A program made the position numbers and the translations under genes. Positions 17,609-24,920 of a stretch of 64,000 nt of DNA are shown here, in pieces (the first letter of the stretch is position 1; each line of letters begins with the position of its first letter). The DNA is from Butyricicoccus pullicaecorum (GTDB lineage: Bacteria; Bacillota; Clostridia; Oscillospirales; Butyricicoccaceae): the NCBI GenBank assembly GCA_021531865.1, contig JAFBIW010000002.1:124001-188000 (forward strand), in the 5' to 3' direction. The notes below the pieces were generated by a model. That model had not been told where the DNA came from. It ran no database searches and saw nothing but the letters and a program-made list of their open reading frames with translations.

Positions 17609-18853
17609 TTATACGTAGTTCATCGGGTTGACGGTCGAGCCGTTGACATAGACCTCGAAATGCAGGTGCGGGCCGGTCGAGTTGCCGGTCGAGCCGACCT
17701 TGCCGATCTGCTGTCCGGCCGAGACGGTATCGCCCACCGAAACCAGACGGCGGCTCAGGTGCGCATAGGCGGTCATCAGACCGCCGCCGTGGCTGATGAC
17801 GATGTAGTTGCCGTAGGACGAGGACATGTAGCTCTTGACGACCGTGCCGCTCGCCGCGGCCAGCACCGGATTACCCGAGCTGGCGGCGATGTCAATGCCC
17901 TTGTGGAAGGACGAGACCTTGCCGGTGATCGGATGGGTGCGATAGCCGTAGTTCGAGCTGATGTAGTTATAGGACGGGCAGGGCCAGACCATCGAGCCGG
18001 ACGCACGCACCGTGCTCGTCGAGGTCGAGGACGAAGCGCTCTTCGACTGCGCGGCCTTCTTGGCGGCCTCCGCCGCCTTGCGCGCGGCCTCGGCCTCCTG
18101 GCGGGACAGCTCCTCGATCTCCGCGTTGACCTTATCCTCATCCGCCTGCATCTGGCGGGCGGTCTTCTCAGCGTACTCGATGTCATTTTCGAGCTTGGCC
18201 AGCAGCTTCTTCAGGTCGGTGCGGTCGGATTCCAGCTCTTCCTTGCGATCCTCGAGCGAATCCATGTAGTCCTGCTTGTCAGCCCGGTCAGACTCGAGCT
18301 CGGCCTTCATCTGCTCGATGCTCTCCTTGAGCGCGGTGTACTCGGCCACAACGCCCTTGTCATAGTCCATGATCTGACTGACGATCTCCATGTTGGAGAG
18401 CATATCGGAAAAGTTCTCCGAATTGAGCAGAACATCCATATAGGAGGTATCGCCGTTCTCGTACATGACGCGGATGCGGGTGGCGAACAGCTCCTTCTTG
18501 TTCTCCAGCTCCTGCGTGGTCTCCTCGAGTTCCTGCTCGGTCTGGGCGATGTTCGCGTCCAGCTCGTCCAGAATGTCCTGCGTCGCGTCGATCTCTTCTT
18601 CGGTCAGCGCGATCTTGTTGTTCAGCGTACCGATCTGACCGGCGTATTCGGCCTGATCGGCCTTGTAGCTTTCCAGATTACGCTCGATCTCGGCCTTATG
18701 CTCCTTGATCTGGGCGAGCCGGCTTTTCAGCTCGCTCTTGGACGCGGCCGAAGCCATGCCGATCGCGCCGAAAATCGTCGAGCCAAGCATCAGCACAGCC
18801 AGCAGACCCGCGATGATGGCCGCGATGATCCGTTTCCGTTTGCTGTTGTACAT
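17609..18853 (-). CDS. Coiled-coil peptidoglycan hydrolase, M23 family (copy 1)
   Basis: Secreted murein hydrolase of 414 residues. A signal peptide (residues 8-38, ending ASA-A) is followed by a long coiled coil (about 40-255) and a C-terminal LytM/M23 zinc endopeptidase domain from about 300: HPITGKVSSFHKGIDI (zinc His and Asp of HxxxD) and GPHLHFEVY (HxH). The layout matches EnvC/PcsB/CwlO-type hydrolases driven by FtsEX, whose genes lie just upstream. It is a paralogue of the neighbour at 18883-20151; a stretch of some 40 residues in the coiled coil (containing VMYENGDTSYM) is nearly identical in both. Confidence 0.95.
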   Translation of the reverse strand: MYNSKRKRIIAAIIAGLLAVLMLGSTIFGAIGMASAASKSELKSRLAQIKEHKAEIERNLESYKADQAEYAGQIGTLNNKIALTEEEIDATQDILDELDANIAQTEQELEETTQELENKKELFATRIRVMYENGDTSYMDVLLNSENFSDMLSNMEIVSQIMDYDKGVVAEYTALKESIEQMKAELESDRADKQDYMDSLEDRKEELESDRTDLKKLLAKLENDIEYAEKTARQMQADEDKVNAEIEELSRQEAEAARKAAEAAKKAAQSKSASSSTSTSTVRASGSMVWPCPSYNYISSNYGYRTHPITGKVSSFHKGIDIAASSGNPVLAAASGTVVKSYMSSSYGNYIVISHGGGLMTAYAHLSRRLVSVGDTVSAGQQIGKVGSTGNSTGPHLHFEVYVNGSTVNPMNYV

Positions 18854-18882
18854 GGGAATCGCCTCCGTAAACCGTCGGTTTG

Positions 18883-20151
18883 TCAGTTAAAATAGTTCAG
18901 GGGATTGACCGCCGAACCGTTGACATAGACCTCAAAATGCAGGTGCGGGCCGGTCGAGTTGCCGGTCGAGCCGACCGTGCCGATCTGCTGTCCGGCCGAG
19001 ACCGAATCACCGGCCGAGACCATGCGGCGGGTCAGATGGGCATAAGCGGTCATCAGACCGCCGCCGTGGCTGACGACGATGTAGTTGCCATAGGACGAGG
19101 AAAAATAGCTCTTGACGACTGTACCCCCCTTGGCCGCCAGCACGGGCGCGCCCTTGCTGGCCGAAATGTCGGTGCCCTTGTGGAACTTGCGGGTGCCCGA
19201 GATCGGATGGATGCGCCAGCCGTAGGAGTCGGACACGCGCTTGTACTGCGGGCAGGGCCAGGTCAGGTCGCCGGTGTAGACCTTGCCGGTCGAGGCGTAG
19301 GACGAGGACGAACCGGACGACGTGCTGCTCTGCTGGTTCTTCTTCTTGGCCGCAGCCGCAGCGGCTGCCGCCGCCTTGCGCGCCGCCTCGGCTTCCTCCC
19401 GCGAGATCCGTTCGATCTCGGCGTTGATGGACTCCTGCTCGGCGAGCATTCGCTCGGCCTCGGCCTTCTGCAGCTTGATGTCGCCGTCAACCTTGGCCTT
19501 GAGCTTCTTGTATTCGCTCTTCTGATCCTCCAGCTTGCGCTTGCTGGCCTTCAGATCGTCGGCATAGTCCTGTTTCTCGGCGCGCGCGCCCTCCAGCTCG
19601 GCCTTCTGCACCTCAATGCTGGCCTTCAGGTCGGTGTATTCCTGCACGACCCGCTTGTCATAGTCCATGATCTGGCTGACAATCTCCATGTTGGAGAGCA
19701 TATCGGAAAAGTTCTCTGAATTGAGCAGCACTTCCATATAGGAGGTGTCGCCGTTCTCATACATGACGCGGATGCGGGTCGAAAAGAGGTCTTTCTTGTC
19801 CTCGAGCGTCCGGGTCGTCTTGTCCAGCTCGACGGTCTTTTCCTCGATATCGCCGTCCAGCGCCTCGATCATGTCCTCGGTCGCGGAAATTTCGTCCTGC
19901 GTGGTCTGGACCTGATAATCGAGCGCGGCAATCTTCTCGCTGTACTGCGCGGACTTGCCCTGCAGGGCCTTGACCGCCGCGTCCGCCTCGGCGCGCGCGG
20001 CCTTCAGCTCGGACAGACGGCTCTTGAGCTGGCTCTTCGACGCCGCCTGCGCTTCACCACCCGGCGCCTGTCCCGAAAGCAGCACGCCTGCCAGCATTGC
20101 TGCCAGCAGGCCGGTCGCCGAGAGTTTTCGTGCAAAATTCTTACAATTCAT
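18883..20151 (-). CDS. Coiled-coil peptidoglycan hydrolase, M23 family (copy 2)
   Basis: Paralogue of the preceding gene, 422 residues from the ATG at 20151 (GAGGA at 8 nt). Signal peptide about residues 8-37 (LLAAMLAGVLLSGQAP ... AQAA), coiled coil about 38-260, an Ala-rich and Ser-rich hinge (about 260-300), then M23 with HPISGTRKFHKGTDIS and GPHLHFEVY zinc motifs. It begins 24 nt after ftsX, so it is the closest candidate partner for FtsX. Which of the two copies is regulated by FtsEX cannot be settled from sequence. Confidence 0.95.
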   Translation of the reverse strand: MNCKNFARKLSATGLLAAMLAGVLLSGQAPGGEAQAASKSQLKSRLSELKAARAEADAAVKALQGKSAQYSEKIAALDYQVQTTQDEISATEDMIEALDGDIEEKTVELDKTTRTLEDKKDLFSTRIRVMYENGDTSYMEVLLNSENFSDMLSNMEIVSQIMDYDKRVVQEYTDLKASIEVQKAELEGARAEKQDYADDLKASKRKLEDQKSEYKKLKAKVDGDIKLQKAEAERMLAEQESINAEIERISREEAEAARKAAAAAAAAAKKKNQQSSTSSGSSSSYASTGKVYTGDLTWPCPQYKRVSDSYGWRIHPISGTRKFHKGTDISASKGAPVLAAKGGTVVKSYFSSSYGNYIVVSHGGGLMTAYAHLTRRMVSAGDSVSAGQQIGTVGSTGNSTGPHLHFEVYVNGSAVNPLNYFN

Positions 20152-20175
20152 GCAGAAAATCCTCAATATTCTGTG

Positions 20176-21072
20176 TTAAACGTTCATAAATCTGCGGATC
20201 GTCAGAGAGGAACCGCCCACGCCGACAATAACGCCCGCGCCGCCGAAGACACCCAGCACATACCACATCAGTTCATGGAAATCATAAATCGTGAACTGGG
20301 GCAGATTGGCGTAGATCACGCCGGTGAGCTGGTTGTAAATCAGCCATTCGAGACCGAAGGCGATGCCGCCGGCCACGACGCCGAGCACCAGACCCTCGAT
20401 GATAAACGGCCAGCGGATGAACCAGTTGGTCGCGCCGACCATCTTCTGAATCGAAATCTCCTCGCGGCGGGCCAGCATGGCCAGCTTGACCGTATTGGAG
20501 ATGATGAAGATCGAGATCAGGCCGAGCGCCACGACCAGCGTCAGCGCGATTGCGTGGAACATACGCTGAATCTGGATCAGGCGGGCGACGATCTCCTCGT
20601 TGGCGACGGTATTGGCGACGCCCTCTACCTTTTCGAGCGCAGCCTTGGTCTGGCTGACCTTGCCCGGGTCCTTCATCGTGATGTGGAAGGCGTCGCGCAG
20701 CGGGTTATTCGTGGAATCGAAGCCATCGAGCAGGCTGGCGTTCTCGCCCAGACGCTCGCGGTATTCCTCAAGCGCGGTGTCGCGGGATTCAAAGTCGGCC
20801 TGTGCGACGTTGTCCACCTGCATGATGGTGTCATGCAGCGTCTTGGACTCCTCTGTCGTCATGGTTTCGTCAATGTAGATGACGATCTCGCTTTCCTGCT
20901 GCAGCTTGACGATATTCAGATTGATGTTATAGGACACCAGCGCGACGCTGCCCGTGATGATGAGGCAGACGACGATGACGCTGACGGCCGCGAAGCTCAT
21001 AAAGCCGTGCAGAAACACATTGCGGAAGCCTTCCCGGAGGAAGTAGCCGCCGCTACTCAGCCGATTCTTCAT
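20176..21072 (-). CDS. ftsX: Cell-division protein FtsX
   Basis: Permease-like subunit of the FtsEX complex that transmits ATP-driven motion to cell-wall hydrolases. The 298-residue protein has one N-terminal membrane segment (about 23-45), an extracellular domain (about 50-165; the partner-binding loop), and three more membrane helices in the C-terminal FtsX domain (about 165-295, with LARREEISIQKMVGATNWFI, the coupling region). The ATG at 21072 overlaps the end of ftsE by 20 nt, implying translational coupling. Confidence 0.96.
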   Translation of the reverse strand: MKNRLSSGGYFLREGFRNVFLHGFMSFAAVSVIVVCLIITGSVALVSYNINLNIVKLQQESEIVIYIDETMTTEESKTLHDTIMQVDNVAQADFESRDTALEEYRERLGENASLLDGFDSTNNPLRDAFHITMKDPGKVSQTKAALEKVEGVANTVANEEIVARLIQIQRMFHAIALTLVVALGLISIFIISNTVKLAMLARREEISIQKMVGATNWFIRWPFIIEGLVLGVVAGGIAFGLEWLIYNQLTGVIYANLPQFTIYDFHELMWYVLGVFGGAGVIVGVGGSSLTIRRFMNV

Positions 21073-21748
21073 ATGTATAGTACCCACCTGTCTGGTCGCT
21101 GACGACCTCGCCCTTGTCGATCATGATGACGCGCTTGCCGAACTGGTCGACCAGCTCCTTCTCATGGGTCACGATCAGGACGGTCGTGCCAAGCTCATTG
21201 ATTTTTTCGAACAGGACCATCAGCTCGAGCGAACGCTCGGGGTCCAGATTGCCGGTCGGCTCGTCCGCGATGATCAGACGCGGGTTGTTGACGAGCGCGC
21301 GGGCGATCGCGACGCGCTGCTGCTCACCGCCGGACAGCTCGATCGGGCGGCAGTCCTCCTTGCCGATCAGGCCGACCAGCTCGAGCACGTAGGGCACGCG
21401 CTTTTTGATGGCCTTGCCCGAGGTGCCGATGGCGCGCATGGCGAACGCGACGTTTTCGTACACCGTCTTGTTCTCGATCAGGCGGAAATCCTGATAGACG
21501 ACGCCCAATGTGCGGCGCAGATAGGGGATCTCGCGCTTTTTGATCTTGCCGATGTTGAAGTTATTGACCATGACGCGGCCCTCGACCGGGCGCACCTCGG
21601 CGGTCAGCATTTTGATGATGGTCGACTTGCCCGAGCCGGACGCGCCGACCAGAAAGGCGAACTCGCCCTCCTCGATCCGCAGCGTGACCTTATTGAGCGC
21701 GCGGCAGCCGTTCTCATAGACCATGCTGGCCTCTTTCATGCTTATCAC
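21053..21748 (-). CDS. ftsE: Cell-division ATP-binding protein FtsE
   Basis: ABC ATPase partner of FtsX. The GTG at 21748 is chosen because AAGGAGGG lies 9 nt before it, giving a 231-residue protein VISMKEASMVYENG...; the longer open frame to 21820 crosses that site and is rejected. Walker A VGASGSGKST, LSGGEQQRVAIARAL signature, Walker B LIIADEPTGNLDP and the switch His (VTHEKE) are all intact. The gene is first in a ftsE-ftsX-M23-M23-ctpA cluster, with a perfect inverted repeat in its leader. Confidence 0.96.
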   Translation of the reverse strand: MISMKEASMVYENGCRALNKVTLRIEEGEFAFLVGASGSGKSTIIKMLTAEVRPVEGRVMVNNFNIGKIKKREIPYLRRTLGVVYQDFRLIENKTVYENVAFAMRAIGTSGKAIKKRVPYVLELVGLIGKEDCRPIELSGGEQQRVAIARALVNNPRLIIADEPTGNLDPERSLELMVLFEKINELGTTVLIVTHEKELVDQFGKRVIMIDKGEVVSDQTGGYYTYEESAE

Positions 21749-21800
21749 GGTATGGTTCCCTCCTTGGAGCCCGGACGGCTCCTTTCCCTTAGACGTGAGT

Positions 21801-21831
21801 TGCCCGGATTTTGTTCCCAAATCCGGGCAAA
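21801..21831. repeat. 12-bp perfect inverted repeat between the cdaR-type gene and ftsE
   Basis: TTGCCCGGATTT (21801-21812) and AAATCCGGGCAA (21820-21831) with a 7-nt loop. It begins 17 nt downstream of the regulator's stop codon. On the minus strand it is preceded, not followed, by a T-run (CTCACG follows), so it is an incomplete terminator; it may instead protect or process the ftsE mRNA 5' end. Confidence 0.6.
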
Positions 21832-21847
21832 AATTTTCACGAAGGTG

Positions 21848-22939
21848 TTAGAAATTGCCTTCTTCGCGGCTGGCCAGATACTTGCGTACCATGAGCGCGA
21901 CCTTGAAGACGATCGCGTGGTCGAACTCACGCAGATCGAGGCCGGTCAGCTTCTTGATCTTCTCAAGACGGTAGACCAGCGTGTTGCGGTGCACAAACAG
22001 CTTGCGCGAGGTCTCAGAAACATTGAGGTTGTTTTCAAAGAACTTCTGGATGGTGAACAGGGTCTCCTGATCGAGCGAGTCGATCGAGCCGCGCTTGAAG
22101 ACCTCGGTCAGGAACATCTCGCACAGGGTGGTCGGGAGCTGATAGATCAGACGGCCGATGCCCAGATTTTCAAAGCTGACGATCGACTTTTCGGTGTCAA
22201 ACACGCCGCCGACCTCAATGGCGCTCTGCGCCTCCTTGAAGGACTTCGCAATGTCCTTCATCTGGGAGGAGATCGAGCCGATGCCGATGATGCACTTGAC
22301 GAGCAGCTCAGAGGACAGGGCGTCCTCAATCTGCTTGGCGATCTTGGTCAGATCCTTGATCTCGCTGTTTGCCTTGACTTCCTTGACGACGACGATGTCG
22401 GATTCGCTGATATGCAGCACGAAATCGCGCTGTTTATCGGGAAACAGACCCGAAACAACGTCAATCGCGGCGATATCGACGCGCTCGAGCTGGCGCACCA
22501 AAAAGACCACGCGCGGCACGTCGCTGCCGAAGTGCAACTCGCGGGACTTGATATAGATATCGCCCGGCAGGATGTTGTCCAGAATGATATTTTTGACGAA
22601 GGTCGCCTTGTCGTGCTTCTCGTCGTAGAGGGTCTTGATATTGTTGACCGCGACTGCGGCAAGCGAACAGATCGACCGGGCCAGCTCATCCTCGCCCTGT
22701 ACAAATACCGCATACTCAAAGCGGGTCGAACGGTCGGCGACCGAGCGGTAGGTATATCCGCCGAAACGAATCATATCGCCCGCGTAGCCCAGCTCGGTAA
22801 CTGCATCCTCGCGCATTTCACCGATGCGCGGCAGATCGGTGCATGCGACGACCGCGCCCGTTGCGTCAACGATACCGATCGTACGATCCACCGTATCCTT
22901 CATTTGCAGAATGATCGACTGGAACAATCTGGAAGCCAT
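21848..22939 (-). CDS. CdaR/PucR-type transcriptional regulator
   Basis: DNA-binding regulator of 363 residues. The N-terminal part (about 1-135; SIILQMKDTVDRTIGIVD, TDLPRIGE) matches the sugar-diacid recognition domain of CdaR; a central GGDEF-like region (about 150-270, FPDKQRDFVLHISES) precedes the C-terminal PucR helix-turn-helix (about 295-355; LFTIQKFFENNLNVSETSRKL / HRNTLVYRLEKI in sequence). The ligand is unknown. Nothing for glycerate or glucarate use lies nearby; the neighbours are cell-division genes, so a target is not evident. A leader of about 135 nt follows its promoter. Confidence 0.9.
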   Translation of the reverse strand: MASRLFQSIILQMKDTVDRTIGIVDATGAVVACTDLPRIGEMREDAVTELGYAGDMIRFGGYTYRSVADRSTRFEYAVFVQGEDELARSICSLAAVAVNNIKTLYDEKHDKATFVKNIILDNILPGDIYIKSRELHFGSDVPRVVFLVRQLERVDIAAIDVVSGLFPDKQRDFVLHISESDIVVVKEVKANSEIKDLTKIAKQIEDALSSELLVKCIIGIGSISSQMKDIAKSFKEAQSAIEVGGVFDTEKSIVSFENLGIGRLIYQLPTTLCEMFLTEVFKRGSIDSLDQETLFTIQKFFENNLNVSETSRKLFVHRNTLVYRLEKIKKLTGLDLREFDHAIVFKVALMVRKYLASREEGNF

Positions 22940-23079
22940 TATCCATCACCTTTCCCTTTATTGAAAAATCAAATCTCTTCAAGAATTCATTCGTGGGATG
23001 AAATGAACGCTGCGTCCCATGCCACCCCCATGCGGCATAGTACACAACAAACCCAAGGGATTCATGTTCATTTTAAGAA

Positions 23080-23090
23080 ATTATACCACA
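23080..23090 (-). promoter_or_regulatory. Extended -10 promoter for the CdaR-type gene, with long leader
   Basis: Minus-strand TGTGG-TATAAT (TATAAT complement of 23080-23085) gives an extended -10 (TGnTATAAT); the -35 is poor. The 5' leader from about 23073 to 22940 contains ATGCC...GGCAT and TTCATT...AATGAA pairings, suggesting local structure, but matches no riboswitch that I recognise. Confidence 0.6.
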
Positions 23091-23175
23091 GATTCGGAGA
23101 TTTTTACACAAAAATTTTTACATTTCTTTGTGAAATTTTCTTCGCTTCAAAAAAAACGCTGTTTTTTCGTCAAAA

Positions 23176-23910
23176 TCACGGCTCTATCGCATGCCGGAGC
23201 GCCTCGATTTCAGAATCGGTCAGCTCCCGCCACGCGCCGGGCGCGAGTTCCGGGTCGAGTGTGAGCGGCCCCATGGACAGCCGCTTGAGCCAGACCACCC
23301 GGCCGCCCATCGCGGCGACCATGCGCTTGACCTGATGGAACTTGCCCTCGCGCAGGGTGATTTCCACGGCGGTCAGCCCGTCGTCCGGCGGTTTCTCCAG
23401 CACGCACAGCTTGGCCGGGCGGCAGACCGTGCCGTCCTCCAGCACGATACCCGCCTCGAACTGCGCGGCCGCGTCCGGCCGGAGCGTACCCGTGATATGG
23501 GCCAGATAGAGCTTGTCCACATGCCGCCGGGGCGCGGTCAGTGCGTGGCCCATCGGGCCGTCGTCGGTCAGCAGGAGTAGGCCCTCGGTGTCCTTGTCCA
23601 GCCGCCCGACCGGAAACAGTCCCCGCCGCTCAGCGGCGGGCAGGAGGTCGAGCACGGTTTCCTGCGCGGCGTCCTCGGTCGCGGTGATGACGCCCCCCGG
23701 CTTGTTGAGCATCACATACCGCTCCCGCCGGGTGCGCAGCGCACAGCCGCCCAGACAGACCGTGTCCGCGTCCGGGTCGACCTTCTGCGCCGGGTCGCGG
23801 CAGGGCACGCCGTTAACCGTCACCAGACCGCCGCGGATCATCCCGGTCACTTCCCGCCGGGAGCCCGCGCCCCGTCCGGCAAGCATTTTATCCAGCCGCT
23901 CGCGCGCCAT
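23176..23910 (-). CDS. 16S rRNA pseudouridine synthase (RsuA/RluB family)
   Basis: Isomerises a uridine in rRNA; RsuA-type by similarity. The 244-residue protein from the ATG at 23910 (GGAGGAG upstream) opens with an S4 RNA-binding domain (ERLDKMLAGRGAGSRREVTG) and has the catalytic motif GRLDKDTEGLLLLT (essential Asp) near residue 104 and a C-terminal KFHQVKRMVAAMG block. The 70 extra codons of open frame upstream cross the promoter region and are rejected. It is monocistronic, with two inverted repeats in its upstream region. Confidence 0.93.
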   Translation of the reverse strand: MARERLDKMLAGRGAGSRREVTGMIRGGLVTVNGVPCRDPAQKVDPDADTVCLGGCALRTRRERYVMLNKPGGVITATEDAAQETVLDLLPAAERRGLFPVGRLDKDTEGLLLLTDDGPMGHALTAPRRHVDKLYLAHITGTLRPDAAAQFEAGIVLEDGTVCRPAKLCVLEKPPDDGLTAVEITLREGKFHQVKRMVAAMGGRVVWLKRLSMGPLTLDPELAPGAWRELTDSEIEALRHAIEP

Positions 23911-24190
23911 CTCGATCTCCTCCGTTTCATCAGTTAAAGATAGCGTACCACTTTTTTGCAATTTGCACAATAGCAATTGCAAAAAAAGCAGAAATTTTCG
24001 CTTGCCCTTGTCAGTTTTTGACAACAGATCCGGATTCTCCTCGTGATTATAACCAAAAATGCACACTTTTTTTAAACATTCTGCCGGGTTGCAAACCGGC
24101 GGATTTGCCTGTTTTTCCAAACATCCAGCCTTCCGTCCGGCTCTTTTTCCCTGTTTTTCTCTGGTATTTTATTCCATTTTACTCCAAAAC
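23911..24190 (-). promoter_or_regulatory. Upstream region of rsuA with two inverted repeats
   Basis: A probable promoter reads TTGTGC, 17 nt, TACGCT (with TG before the -10) about 40-70 nt ahead of the gene. It overlaps a perfect 12-bp inverted repeat TTTTTTGCAATT / AATTGCAAAAAA (23952-23963 and 23975-23986). A second palindrome TTGTCA-GTTTT-TGACAA lies at 24008-24024. The rest of the stretch up to the DUF4830 terminator is AT-rich and holds nothing else recognisable. Confidence 0.5.
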
Positions 24191-24236
24191 AAAAAAACGC
24201 GTGCGGCCGCGCTGCTTTCGCAGGCGGCGCACGCGC
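24191..24236 (-). terminator. Terminator after the DUF4830 gene
   Basis: A GC-rich minus-strand hairpin, CGCGTGCGCCGC paired with GCGGCCGCACGCG (one bulge), followed by seven T. Confidence 0.8.
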
Positions 24237-24246
24237 GTCGGCAGGA

Positions 24247-24750
24247 TCATTCGTCCGGTTCGGTCTGCGCCGCCGGCCGCTCGGTCACCGGGCGGACAAA
24301 GCCATCTGCGGCAGCCGAGGAGATGTCAGCCGCGATCAGCCGGTTGCGGTACAGCACCAGACTGGCCGTGACGCCCTCCTCCCCGCTCGGATCGTTGCGC
24401 ACGGTATAGATGTAGAGCGTCGCTTTTTTGCCCTGATAACGTGTCAGATCGAGACCCTGCGATTTTTGCAGCTCGTTGTAGCTCTGATACGCCGCGTCGA
24501 ACACGTCCGGGATCCGCACCGCCTGCTCGGTCACCGGGGTCTCGTCGATCTCCCAGCCGTAGCCGCGCAGGAAGTTCACCCGATCCTCGTTCGTCTTGAG
24601 CTTGCAGGCAATCGAATCGCCCGCCGAGACACTGACCGTCTCCGGCTCGCCGCCCACCACCAGCCGTCCCACGCCCAGCGCCAGCGCGCAGAGCACGAGC
24701 AGACCGGCCGCGATCTTCCGCCCCGTCAGTTTGGTCGCATAAACTACCAT
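24247..24750 (-). CDS. DUF4830-domain protein, membrane-anchored
   Basis: Protein of 167 residues with an N-terminal hydrophobic segment (residues 12-34, LLVLCALALGVGRLVV) and an extracytoplasmic domain resembling DUF4830 (NFLRGYGWEIDETPV ... YNELQKSQGLDLTRYQGKKATLYIYTV). The function of the family is unknown; it is common in Clostridia. AGGAGGG precedes the ATG. It sits alone between terminators (24191 and 24831), so it is a single-gene unit; no clear promoter was seen in its 80-nt upstream region. Confidence 0.8.
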   Translation of the reverse strand: MVVYATKLTGRKIAAGLLVLCALALGVGRLVVGGEPETVSVSAGDSIACKLKTNEDRVNFLRGYGWEIDETPVTEQAVRIPDVFDAAYQSYNELQKSQGLDLTRYQGKKATLYIYTVRNDPSGEEGVTASLVLYRNRLIAADISSAAADGFVRPVTERPAAQTEPDE

Positions 24751-24830
24751 GTCCTTCCCTCCTGTCCATGTCTGATACTAAATTATGGACGGGCCGGGCC
24801 GGATAGAACCGCGAAACCGGTCGTCGGCGC

Positions 24831-24862
24831 AAAAAAAGAGAGGCCGAAGCCTCTCTTTTTTG
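24831..24862. terminator. Bidirectional terminator between fusA-type gene and DUF4830 gene
   Basis: AAAAAAAGAGAGGC-CGAA-GCCTCTCTTTTTT with a stem of 13 or more pairs and a tetraloop; read from the minus strand the loop is TTCG and seven T follow. It ends the EF-G-like gene. Confidence 0.92.
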
Positions 24863-24920
24863 AATGCAAATCCCGTACAGGCCGTGCGCTGCCCGCACGG
24901 AATCAGGGGGGACAAAATTT

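Noticed and set aside
23911-24120. 70-codon extension of the pseudouridine synthase
   Set aside because: Reads through promoter and inverted repeats, with no S4-domain similarity.
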